From the NCBI RefSeq assembly GCF_004355005.1, contig NZ_SMSJ01000027.1, positions 1 through 64,000 of the forward strand: a stretch of DNA of 64,000 bases, given 5' to 3'. Made by a program: the position numbers and the translations under genes. Shown here piece by piece: positions 33,317-41,898 of this stretch (within the stretch, counting starts at the first letter, position 1; each line of letters begins with the position of its first letter). Source of the DNA: Dankookia rubra (GTDB taxonomy: Bacteria > Pseudomonadota > Alphaproteobacteria > Acetobacterales > Acetobacteraceae). Under the pieces are notes generated by a model, which saw only the letters and a program-made list of their open reading frames with translations, was not told the origin of the DNA and did no database searches.

Positions 33317-35424
33317 GCCCTTTGCGCCCGCCGGCGCTGCCGCCAGGCATAGGCTTCCGCCAGCAGGCGCCCGGAGCGGAGGTATAGGGTCAGGGCCGGC
33401 CAGAAGGAGCTTTCGAGCGCCTGGCGCGGCCGGACCAGCACGCCCGCCGAATAGCGCATCCGCGCCAGCAGCGGCGGCGCCGCGCCAGCGGTGAAGCCGG
33501 AGAGGCGGAAGACGCCGAAATTCTCCCGGTGCTTCGCCCGCAGCAGCCAGCCGGCGGCGGCATCCCAGGGGCGGAAGACCAGCCCGGCATGGCGGTCCAG
33601 CACGAAGTCCAGCCAGTGGCGGTCCGCCACCGCGTAGCGAAGCCGCGCCCGCAGCAGCGCTTCGGCGGCGCGAAGGACACGATCCGCCACCGGCGCGACC
33701 TGATCGCGGAGATAGGCGGCTTCCTCCGGCGCCTCTTCCAGCCGCGGGACGATGCCGCCATCCTGGCTGCGGTCGTAGGAAAGCGCGCTGCCATGGTCGG
33801 CGCAGAGCAGGATCTCGAAGAGGCTGCGGTTTTCCGCCAGCACGCGGAAGCCGGCGCTCTGGCCGCCGGCATCGGAGAAGAGCAGCCCCTGCTTGCCGGC
33901 CAGCGGCTGTCCCGCCGCCAGCAGGCCGAGGTAGTAGCCCAGCACCGGCACCGCTGGCCCGAGTGCCGCGGCGATGAAATCCTGGATCGTGCCCTTCCAG
34001 CCGACATCGACCAGGGCCAGGCCGTCCCGCGCCGGATCGGTGCCGAAGCTGGCCAGGTAGGTCCGCAGGTTGTCGCGCTGCGTCCGGCGGAGCGCCTCGA
34101 AGTCATCGGCGAAGGCCGGCAGCGCGCGTAGGCGCGCGTAGCAGCCGCTGGTCGGGAAATCGGCTTCGACCCGATCGAGGGTGGTGCCGAGCGCCGCCGC
34201 GATGCGCGCCGCCGCATCCTCCGGGATCCGCAGGCTGGCGAGGAATTCGCCGAGCGAGATGCGCCGGTACTGGCGGAACAGGCCGGCGAAATCCTCGTCC
34301 GGCAGAGGCCGCAGGGAGGCGATGAAACAGGCGCGGCGCGAGGCCAGCAGGTAATGGCAGGCGATGCGGTCCGGCCCTTCCAGGCCGAGCAGGTCCTGGT
34401 AGCGCTCGAACAGGCGCAGCAGCGGCTGGCCTTCCCGTGCCAGGAAAAACAACTCCCGCCGCCCGTCGCGGCGCGCGGCGGCATAAAGGCGTTCGATGAA
34501 GAGCACCAGGCTCGGCGCCGCCAGCAGCAGGCCGCGCTCCCGCAGCGGGGCGTCCCAGGCCTGCCTGGCAACGGCCGGGGCGGTCGCACCCGCTTCCGCC
34601 CGCGCATAGAAGGCGTGCTGCGCCGCGGCATCGACCAGCAGGCTGCGGCAACCGGCGGCCAGCGCCATGACGCCGTCCGAATGCGGATTGTCGCCCACCA
34701 TCAGCAGGTCCGCACCGCAGATGCCGAGCTCCTGCAGCACCGCGGCATAGAGCCGGCCGCTGCGCTTTGACGCCATGCGGTCGCAGGATACGAACAATGG
34801 CACCGCGTCCAGCGCGATGCCGCAGCCCGCCAGCAGGCGGCGCAGCGAAGCCCCGGGCAGGTAGAAGTCGCTGACCACGGCGATACGCCGGCCGCGCTGC
34901 CGCAGGTGGTCCAGCGCCGCGACCGCCTCGGGCACCGGCTGCAGCACTTCCGCCTCGACCGCCATCTCGCAGGCCAGAAGGGCGGCGGCGAAGCCGGCGG
35001 CATCCTCCGGCAGGCCGAGGGTCCCGGCGGCGCGGAGCTCGGCGTGCAGCGCCCGCGCCATGTCGTCGTGGCGGAATTCCAGCTCGCCGTGCCGGTCCGC
35101 ATTGGCGCGGCACAGCTCCGCTTCGATCCGGTGGCGCAGCGCATAGAGCGCGGCGGCATCCAGCGGCAAGGCGAGGCGGCGGGCGAGCCGGTCGAGCGCC
35201 AGGCGCTTGACGTGCTCCGGCGTCACGGTGCGGCGCAGCAGCGTGTCGAAGATATCGAAGGCGATGACCGGCGCTTCGTCCGCATCCAGCCTTGTTGCCA
35301 GCTCGGCGAAGGGCAGGGCTTCAGTGGCCGGGGGACGCGGGGCGGCGGCCCGGCGCAGCCGGTGGCGGATGCGCCAGCCCAGGTCGACGCGACGCCGCGG
35401 CGCCGCTTCCGTCGTCGCGGACAT
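33313..35424 (-). CDS. COG5610-type HAD hydrolase with C-terminal glycan-cluster domain
   Basis: A 703-residue two-part protein. The N-terminal HAD domain (about 50-290) has motif I 'AFDIFDTLLRR' (D57, D60), motif II 'AVVSDFYLPG' and motif IV 'LMVGDNPHSDGVMA'. The C-terminal region (about 310-700) has 'LFFLAREGQPLL', 'LASRRACFIASL' and 'LVDVGWKGTIQDF' and is homologous to the whole protein at 30849-32069. Such proteins occur within O-antigen/capsule clusters and may dephosphorylate a sugar-phosphate or lipid-linked intermediate. It is separated from the fusion protein upstream by five bases. Confidence 0.85.
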   Translation of the reverse strand: MSATTEAAPRRRVDLGWRIRHRLRRAAAPRPPATEALPFAELATRLDADEAPVIAFDIFDTLLRRTVTPEHVKRLALDRLARRLALPLDAAALYALRHRIEAELCRANADRHGELEFRHDDMARALHAELRAAGTLGLPEDAAGFAAALLACEMAVEAEVLQPVPEAVAALDHLRQRGRRIAVVSDFYLPGASLRRLLAGCGIALDAVPLFVSCDRMASKRSGRLYAAVLQELGICGADLLMVGDNPHSDGVMALAAGCRSLLVDAAAQHAFYARAEAGATAPAVARQAWDAPLRERGLLLAAPSLVLFIERLYAAARRDGRRELFFLAREGQPLLRLFERYQDLLGLEGPDRIACHYLLASRRACFIASLRPLPDEDFAGLFRQYRRISLGEFLASLRIPEDAAARIAAALGTTLDRVEADFPTSGCYARLRALPAFADDFEALRRTQRDNLRTYLASFGTDPARDGLALVDVGWKGTIQDFIAAALGPAVPVLGYYLGLLAAGQPLAGKQGLLFSDAGGQSAGFRVLAENRSLFEILLCADHGSALSYDRSQDGGIVPRLEEAPEEAAYLRDQVAPVADRVLRAAEALLRARLRYAVADRHWLDFVLDRHAGLVFRPWDAAAGWLLRAKHRENFGVFRLSGFTAGAAPPLLARMRYSAGVLVRPRQALESSFWPALTLYLRSGRLLAEAYAWRQRRRAQRA

Positions 35425-35429
35425 GCCGG

Positions 35430-38400
35430 CTATTCCGCCGCCGCCAGGGCCATCGGCGCAGGCTCGGCCGGATGGCTGTCCATCAGGCCGCGATAGGCCG
35501 GGCTGACATGGACGTTGACGCCGAGCGCCGCGCCGCGCCGCAGCGCCTCGCGCAGCTGGGGCACCAGAAGGTCCGGATAGAGCACCAGGTTGTCCTCGGA
35601 CTGCACCACCTCATCGCCGTCGATCAGATGGATGATGTTGACGTGCCGTACCTGCAACGCTGCGGCGAGGTCGATGAAATCGGCGATCTCGGCGACGTTC
35701 CGCCGCTGCGAGACGAAGTTGAAGTAGAGCTCGGGCGTCGCCTTGCCGCGCTCGGCCTTCACCGCCTGCAGCACGCGGATATTCTCCAGCACCCGGTCGA
35801 AGCGGCTGCGACGCATGATCGCCTCTGCCGTTGCCGCGGTTGCGCCATGCAGCGAGATCGACATCATGTCGAGCCCGGCATCGACCAGCCGCTCGGCGAA
35901 GCTGCGCGACAGCGGCATCGCATTGGTGGTGATGGCGGTGAACATGCCGCGGTCATGCGCGCGCCGGACCAGCGCGAAGATCTCCTTGTTCAGCAGCGGT
36001 TCGGCATAGGCGCCGACGAAATGCGCCGAGGTGACGTTGAGCCCGCCGGTGAAGGCCTCGAACTCCGGCAATGTCAGCCGGTAATAGGGATCGCGCCGCT
36101 CGCCAAGGTCGTCGTGCCTGATCGCCGGCGGACACATGAGGCAGGAGACGTTGCAGCGGTTCAGCGTATTCAGGTCGACATAGATCGGCAGGTCCTTGCC
36201 ATCGACCAGCGCCTCCGGCACCCGCAGCGGCGTGCCTGGTGGCGACGGCAGGGCGGCTTCGAGCTCCGGCAGCGGCAGCACCTGCAGGCGCAGCGCCGGC
36301 GCCTGCTCGGCATATTCGGCATAGCGCGGCGCGCGCCGCTGCAGCAGCTCGAGCAGCTCGGGGCTTCGCAGCCCGGCGCCCCAGGCATGCAGCGCCAGGT
36401 GGAGCTGGAACAGCCAGGCCGGTCCCTCGCTGCGGTATTCGCAGGCCTGGCAGTAAGGCGTCAGCGCTTCGCCCGTGGCCAGGGTGCGGCGGATATGCCG
36501 ATACTTCTCGCCGCGCCAGACCGCCTCCAGGCCCTGCTCACGGGCATTGCCCATGTTGGTCTCGGCCCGGTAGTCGAAGATGCTGGAGGCGGAGCAGAGC
36601 CGGATGCTGCCGTCCGGCTCCATGCTCGGCGTGGTGAAGGGCAGCATGCACATCTTGGTCCGCCGCTCGCCGAGGCCGGTGGCGCGCTGGTCCAGCATGG
36701 CGGCGAAGAAGCGGTCGAATTTCCCGGCCTTGGACTCCCAGGTCCAGTCGGCGATGCGCGCCAGGTTCTCCCGCGAGAGGCGGGCGAAGAGGGCGGGCTC
36801 GGCCAGCAGGCGGCGCAGCGCCGCGGCCAGCGCGTCGACGCTGCGCTCGGCCAGGATGAAGCGGCGCTGTTCCGGCCCGAAGACCTCCGGCACCACGCCG
36901 ACATCGGTGGTCACCACCGGCACGCCGCAGGCCATCGCTTCCAGCACCGGGTTCGGCGTGCCCTCGATCTCCGATGTGCAGACGTAGGCGTCGATCGTCG
37001 CGTAGTAGCCGACCATCCGGTCGTGCGGGATGAAGCCCGCCTGCCGGTCGGCGAGCTCCAGCCGGACGGGCAGGCCCTCGGCGCGCAGCCGCTCGACCGC
37101 CGGGATCAGGATCGAATGGACGCCCTTCTTGTCGCCGAGCGAGGCGGCCCATTGGCTGTTGCCGACCCAGCCGAGGACGACCTCGCGCCCGCCGATCGTG
37201 TCGAACCGGTCGAGGCCGATCGGGTGGAAGAGCTCGGGCGAGACCCCGTCCTCGATCACCGCGGCCGGGGCGCGCAGCCCTTCGAAGCCGCGATAGAGCC
37301 GGTCGAGCCGAGCGGAGGAGACGGTATAGCCGGCCGTGAGCTCGTTGAAGACCGGCCGCCGCTCGGCGATCGCCTCCGGCGTCGAGTGCAGGTGGTCGTA
37401 GACGCTGGTGGTGATGCAGGCGCGGCGGACGAAGTCGCGCTCGTACTCGGCATAGGAGAGGCCGAGCCGGCCGGCATAGTCCGCCAGGGCGGCGGAGCCG
37501 ATCAGCGTCAGGTATTCGCGCCAGAAGACATGCACCAGGTCGTAGTCGGGGGCGACCAGCAGCAGCTGGTTGATGCCGGACCCGCCGCCCGGCACGTAGC
37601 TCCCGGCCCGCCCGCGCTCCAGCCAGCGCGCCTCCTCGATCCCGCCCAGCTCGGTCATCGGGATCAGGTCGAATTCGTATCTGTGGCCGAGATGGCGGAT
37701 GATCTGGCGGGCGATATTGGCAAAGGCCCAATCGCCGGTATCGGTCACCAGGGCGATGCGCGGCCGGCGCGCCGGCGAGGCCTCCGCGGGGCCGCTCCCT
37801 GCCGCCGCGTCGGTGCCGGGGATCTGCTGCTGCCGCTCGCGCGCCGTCAGCCAGTTCTCCACCTCCTCGCCCCAGACCCGGAAGCCGTGCTTGGCTTCCA
37901 GGTGCCGCGCCGCGTCGTGCAGCTTGCGGCGGGAAAAGCGGGCGCGCTCGTAGCTGCGGTCGCTCTCCGCCTCGGCCGCCGGATGGTCGTGCACGAAGCA
38001 GGCCAGGGCGGCCGAGCCGACCTTCATCCCGCCGCGCCATAGCCGCAGCGAGAAGTCGATATCCTCGAAGCCGATGAACATGCCCTCGTCGAAGCCGCCC
38101 AGCGCCGCGAAGCTGTCGCGCCGCAGTAGGCTGGCCCCGCCGAACAGGAAGGAACAGAGGAAGCCGTCACCCGCCGGCCGCATCTCATGCGCCGCGGAGA
38201 GCGGCGCACCGGGCGGCAGCAGGGTGGCGATTGTCAGGCGCGGCTGGCCGTCCTGGATCAGGGTCTGCAACTGGCCGCCGAAGGCAAAAAAGCTGGCCTG
38301 GTCCGGGTTCAGCAAGGGCACGCTGAGGAAGTGGCAGCCCAGCACCGACAGGTCGCGCTGCAGGGTGGGGAAGGGGTCCGCCGTCAGGTAGATGTCGTTG

Positions 38401-38768
38401 TCGAGCGAGAGGATCCAGTCGGTCGTCACTTCCCGGAAGGCGCGGTTGCGGCCGCCGGCGACGCCGAGGTTCTCGCCGAAGCGCAGGATGCGCCAGCGGC
38501 AGCGCAGCCCGGCCTGGCAGAAGGCTTCCAGCGCCGCCAGTTCGGCGGCGTCCGAGCCGTTGTCGGCGACCAGCACCTCGCCCGCGAAATGCGGCACCTG
38601 CTCAGCCAGCGAGCGCAGCAGGCGGATCGACAGGGCGGCGCGGTTCATCGACAGGAAGACGAGGGTGAGGTTCCGCCCGTCGGCGCCGAGATTGGCCTGG
38701 CCGGTGCGCGGCACGTCGCCGTCGAACCAGTCGTAGCGCGGGTCACTGTGGAAGCTGGTCTGGTGCAT
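35430..38768 (-). CDS. Four-module GT2-GT4-SPASM-radical SAM fusion protein
   Basis: One uninterrupted 1112-residue frame. Residues 33-300: a GT2 domain ('LTLVFLSMNRAALSIRLL', D123/D125 in 'SLDNDIYL', 'GFEDIDFSLRLWRGG'). Residues 336-690: a GT4 domain with 'EGTPNPVLEAMACGVPVVTTD' (E602, E610). Residues 700-780: a SPASM-like Cys set C707, C725, C773, C776 around 'EPDGSIRLCSAS'. Residues 860-1080: a radical SAM domain with C872-x3-C876-x2-C879 ('CNVSCLMCPP') and 'SISLHG'. In ordinary proteins SPASM follows the radical SAM domain; here it precedes it. The combination suggests coupled glycosylation and radical modification of one product. Confidence 0.88.
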   Translation of the reverse strand: MHQTSFHSDPRYDWFDGDVPRTGQANLGADGRNLTLVFLSMNRAALSIRLLRSLAEQVPHFAGEVLVADNGSDAAELAALEAFCQAGLRCRWRILRFGENLGVAGGRNRAFREVTTDWILSLDNDIYLTADPFPTLQRDLSVLGCHFLSVPLLNPDQASFFAFGGQLQTLIQDGQPRLTIATLLPPGAPLSAAHEMRPAGDGFLCSFLFGGASLLRRDSFAALGGFDEGMFIGFEDIDFSLRLWRGGMKVGSAALACFVHDHPAAEAESDRSYERARFSRRKLHDAARHLEAKHGFRVWGEEVENWLTARERQQQIPGTDAAAGSGPAEASPARRPRIALVTDTGDWAFANIARQIIRHLGHRYEFDLIPMTELGGIEEARWLERGRAGSYVPGGGSGINQLLLVAPDYDLVHVFWREYLTLIGSAALADYAGRLGLSYAEYERDFVRRACITTSVYDHLHSTPEAIAERRPVFNELTAGYTVSSARLDRLYRGFEGLRAPAAVIEDGVSPELFHPIGLDRFDTIGGREVVLGWVGNSQWAASLGDKKGVHSILIPAVERLRAEGLPVRLELADRQAGFIPHDRMVGYYATIDAYVCTSEIEGTPNPVLEAMACGVPVVTTDVGVVPEVFGPEQRRFILAERSVDALAAALRRLLAEPALFARLSRENLARIADWTWESKAGKFDRFFAAMLDQRATGLGERRTKMCMLPFTTPSMEPDGSIRLCSASSIFDYRAETNMGNAREQGLEAVWRGEKYRHIRRTLATGEALTPYCQACEYRSEGPAWLFQLHLALHAWGAGLRSPELLELLQRRAPRYAEYAEQAPALRLQVLPLPELEAALPSPPGTPLRVPEALVDGKDLPIYVDLNTLNRCNVSCLMCPPAIRHDDLGERRDPYYRLTLPEFEAFTGGLNVTSAHFVGAYAEPLLNKEIFALVRRAHDRGMFTAITTNAMPLSRSFAERLVDAGLDMMSISLHGATAATAEAIMRRSRFDRVLENIRVLQAVKAERGKATPELYFNFVSQRRNVAEIADFIDLAAALQVRHVNIIHLIDGDEVVQSEDNLVLYPDLLVPQLREALRRGAALGVNVHVSPAYRGLMDSHPAEPAPMALAAAE

Positions 38769-38787
38769 CGCCTTGATTTCCGCAGCG

Positions 38788-40200
38788 TCAGGATTGCGCG
38801 GCGATGCGGCGCAGCACCGGGCCGGCCACCCGACGCATGCCGCGTCGCATGGGCGAGGGGATCATCTGCGCGACGCGCCAGACCGGCCGCATGCGGGCGA
38901 AGATCCGCTCCCGCTCGGCGAGCAGGAAGGCGCGTTCCTCCAGCAGGGCGGCATGGGCGGCGAACAGCCTGTCATGCGCGCCCTGGCGGTCGAGAAGGGC
39001 ATCGGTGAGCTGCCGGGACCGGTCGCGCTCGGCCTCCAGCGCCGCGGCATGCTGGCTGGCCGCGTCCAGCAGCGCCGCGGATTGCTGCTGCGCCTCGGTG
39101 GCGGCCGCCTGCAGCCGAGCGACCGAAGCCGCCAGGATGCCGTTCTCCTTCCGCAGCGCATGCAGCTGGACCCGGGCGAGGCGGCGCTCCTGCTCGGCCC
39201 GCCGGCCCGCCTCATCCAGCCGGACTTCCGCCTGGCGCAGCGCCTCCGTGCTGCGGGCCAGCGCGGCTTCTGCCCCGGCGAGTTGCGCGGCGTGCTCCCG
39301 CTGCGCCTGGGCGCGCTGGTCCGCCGCCAGCTGCTGCTGGCCGCGCAGCGCGGCATCGGCCGTGGCCAGCGCCGCCTGCAGCCGCTCGCGCGCCGCCGCC
39401 TCGGTCGCCAGGTGCCCGGAGAGGTCGCCGGTCCGCAGCATCGCGGCATAGCGGTCCATCGACAAAGGAAAGAGCGCCGCCCCCTGCACTTCGGGCGCAT
39501 CGGGCCCCCAGGCGCCCAGGAAATAGCTCGCGCGGTCGAGCGTCACCGCGTCCTCCCGCCCCGGCCGGCACAGGAAGGCGGCGCGCGCCTGCCGCGCATC
39601 GGCATGGTCGAGTCCCGTCAGCCCGGCCGCCGGACCCTCGATCGGCAGCGTGGCGAAGCCGAGGGCAGCCGTGCCGAAGTACCAGGCGCCCTCGCCGAGG
39701 CATTCCTCGGCAAGGGCGCGGAACTCGGCGAAGCTGTACTTGCGGACGTGATACGGATTCTGCTGCGCCGGTGCGTAGTACCAGTGGTCGTTGGGGCAGG
39801 AGACGACGATCGTGCCGCCCGGGGCGCAGCGCCGCCGCAGCGCCTGCAGGAAGCCGACGGGGTCGCCGAGGTGCTCTACGGTTTCGAGCGAGACGATGAG
39901 GTCGAACTGCGCCTCGCCCAGCAGGCCGTCCAGCGCGGCCGCGTCGCCGGCCAGGAGCTGCAGCCTGGGATGCGGGAAATTCGCCGCCGCAGCCTTCACC
40001 GCCTCGGCACTGACATCGATGCCCAGCACCGCGGCGGCGCCGGCTTCCGCCATGAGATAGGCGCCATAGCCCTCGCCGCAGGCGATATCCAGCACCCGCT
40101 TGCCCGGGCAGAGCGCGAGAGCGCCGGCGTAGCGGCTGACATGGATGGCGGCTTCGATCGGCTGGTAGGTCGCCGCGGCGGAACAGGCAAGGCGTTCCAT
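38788..40200 (-). CDS. Class I SAM methyltransferase with long coiled-coil tail
   Basis: A 470-residue protein. The N-terminal methyltransferase domain (about 10-200) has motif I 'VLDIACGEGYG' (36-46), the acidic 'GIDVSAEAV', and 'FDLIVSLETVEHLGDP'. Residues about 255-430 form a long Ala/Gln/Glu/Arg coiled coil. The basic end contains 'PVWRVAQMIPSPMRRGMRRV'. This architecture (methyltransferase plus coiled-coil tail) is seen in polysaccharide chain-length or chain-capping enzymes such as WbdD-like proteins, which is an analogy only. It lies 19 bases upstream of the fusion gene. Confidence 0.85.
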   Translation of the reverse strand: MERLACSAAATYQPIEAAIHVSRYAGALALCPGKRVLDIACGEGYGAYLMAEAGAAAVLGIDVSAEAVKAAAANFPHPRLQLLAGDAAALDGLLGEAQFDLIVSLETVEHLGDPVGFLQALRRRCAPGGTIVVSCPNDHWYYAPAQQNPYHVRKYSFAEFRALAEECLGEGAWYFGTAALGFATLPIEGPAAGLTGLDHADARQARAAFLCRPGREDAVTLDRASYFLGAWGPDAPEVQGAALFPLSMDRYAAMLRTGDLSGHLATEAAARERLQAALATADAALRGQQQLAADQRAQAQREHAAQLAGAEAALARSTEALRQAEVRLDEAGRRAEQERRLARVQLHALRKENGILAASVARLQAAATEAQQQSAALLDAASQHAAALEAERDRSRQLTDALLDRQGAHDRLFAAHAALLEERAFLLAERERIFARMRPVWRVAQMIPSPMRRGMRRVAGPVLRRIAAQS

Positions 40201-40269
40201 GGAGTCGTCACCTTTCGGTCGCGGAGGGCGCGCGGTCGGCCCTCGGGCGGAATGCCGCCGGCAGTCGTG

Positions 40270-41541
40270 TCACGGTGTGGTCATGCCATGGTGGCGCGGG
40301 CGTGGACCGGCGGCACCGCTGGCGCTCGGGATCAGGTCCCGGTAGAGCTGCTGATACTTCGCCGTCGTCGCGGCGATAGCATACTCGGCGGCCAGCGCCA
40401 GTCGCTTGTTGACCGCCGAGGCCCGGCGCCGCTCGCCCGGCAGCGCGGGCCAGGCGGCCGCGATGGCATCCGCGAGCGCCGCCGGGTCGCCCGGCGCCGC
40501 GAGGCAGGCGGCATCCAGGACCAGCGGCTCGACCGAGCCCACCCGCGTGGCCACCACCGGCAGGTCATTGGCCACCGCTTCCAGGGCCACCATCGGCAGG
40601 GCCTCGCCGAAGGCCGAGCCGATCACCAGCAGGTCCAGCGCCGACAGGATCGCCGGCATGTCGCCGCGCGGGCCGAGCGGCAGCGTCCGCAGGTCCGGCC
40701 CCGCGCGGTCGAGGATCCTGCCGAGCGCGGGGTTGCCGGCGTCGCACCCGCTGCCGGCAAGTACCCAGACGGCGTCGCGCCGGCCCAACCGGGCCAGCGC
40801 GGCGGCGATGCCGGCGTGGTCCTTCTGCGGGTTCAGGCGGCCGATCGTGCCGATGGCGACCTGCTCCTCGGTCAGGTTCCAGGCGGCGCGCAGCTTGGCG
40901 CGGGCGGCGAGGTCGAAGGCGAAAGCGGGGAAATCCACCCCGTTGCCGATCACCCGGCCGCGCCGCGCCGCATAGCCGAGCCGCTGCTCATGCCAGGCGC
41001 GGGCGCTGTCCGAGCAGTAGACGATGGTGTCGGGCGAGACGCGCGAGAGCGGCCCGCCCAATCGAGCCACCAGCCTGGTCAGCGGCTTGGTTCCGGCGCA
41101 GGGCAGGTCTGTATTGTGGACGGACCAGACCAGCGGCGTGCCGCGCAAGCCCATCAGGCTGCCGGCCAGGTTGCCGTGATAAAGCCAGCACTGGACGAGG
41201 TCCGGCGCGAAGGCCCGCGCCGCGGCCCGGGCCCGCTGCAGCGCGGCGAGCGAGACCTGGCCGCGCGCGAGGCCGAGCGGCACGACCTCCGCGGCGCCGA
41301 AATCGAAGAAGGCGGGCTGGTCGGTCAGGCTGACGATGCGGTGGGTGAGCAGGCGCCGGGTGTGGCGGACCAGTTCTGCCAGCAACCGCTCCGCGCCACC
41401 CTGGCCGAGCGCCGGGACGACGTGCAGGACGCGGAGCGGCCGCCCTGCCGAAAAGCCGGGTTCAGCCGGGTGGTGGTCCGCACGCGGCAGCCTCGGCGAT
41501 AACAGCCGCCCGGCCGCGACACTGCCGACAAGCGCGTTCAC
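40270..41541 (-). CDS. Glycosyltransferase family 4 protein
   Basis: A 423-residue GT-B glycosyltransferase. 'RVLHVVPALGQGGAERLLAELVRH' (about 37-60) and the C-terminal 'IGTIGRLNPQKDHAGIAAALARL' and 'VIGSAFGEALPMVALEAVANDLPVVAT' (E-x7-E) are typical of GT4 enzymes such as capsular or O-antigen sugar transferases. The start is uncertain: the frame opens with GTG at 41541, leaving about 35 extra residues before the canonical N-terminus, and no good ribosome-binding site is seen. It is the first gene of the leftward glycan cluster. Confidence 0.87.
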   Translation of the reverse strand: MNALVGSVAAGRLLSPRLPRADHHPAEPGFSAGRPLRVLHVVPALGQGGAERLLAELVRHTRRLLTHRIVSLTDQPAFFDFGAAEVVPLGLARGQVSLAALQRARAAARAFAPDLVQCWLYHGNLAGSLMGLRGTPLVWSVHNTDLPCAGTKPLTRLVARLGGPLSRVSPDTIVYCSDSARAWHEQRLGYAARRGRVIGNGVDFPAFAFDLAARAKLRAAWNLTEEQVAIGTIGRLNPQKDHAGIAAALARLGRRDAVWVLAGSGCDAGNPALGRILDRAGPDLRTLPLGPRGDMPAILSALDLLVIGSAFGEALPMVALEAVANDLPVVATRVGSVEPLVLDAACLAAPGDPAALADAIAAAWPALPGERRRASAVNKRLALAAEYAIAATTAKYQQLYRDLIPSASGAAGPRPRHHGMTTP

Positions 41542-41898
41542 GAACCACGAGCCGGAAGGGCTTCGCCCTCGGTGGCCGTTAATATTCCATTAAGAAAGAC
41601 GCGAAGATTGAGCATGGCGTCACAAGTCTTGGTTGATTGTGCCCGTCTATGATGCTCAGCAAAATTTGTGGAATGAGAACATCGTGATCTGCAACTGGCG
41701 CAGTGTCCACGTGGTCCGGGCGGCACGGCTGCCGCTTTCCCCGTCAACCGGCTGTTCCCGGCCTTGTGCCGGACTGGCCGGCGCCTGTCTGGGTTGTCAC
41801 CGCAGGGTCGCCCCGGCACCTGGAATGGCCACGGCTTGACGCTCTGACGCCAGGCCCGGCAGCCTTCTGCACCAGCCGTCCGGATGAAGGCGGCGTCG
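41542..41898. promoter_or_regulatory. AT-rich divergent intergenic region
   Basis: About 357 bases between the leftward glycan cluster and the rightward Bug gene. Bases 41578-41695 are the AT-richest stretch in this part of the window and include TTAAT-ATTCC-ATTAA (41579-41593) and, for leftward transcription, a -10-like TATTAA. This is the most likely promoter of the six-gene glycan cluster. No coding sequence is recognised. Confidence 0.45.

Noticed and set aside
35292-38042. A 916-codon plus-strand frame opposite the fusion gene
   Set aside because: It is the antisense shadow of 35430-38768. Its translation is low-complexity Arg/Gly/Asp/His with no domain.
38773-41502. A 909-codon plus-strand frame
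   Set aside because: Antisense shadow of the methyltransferase and GT4 genes, with no start signal and no domain.
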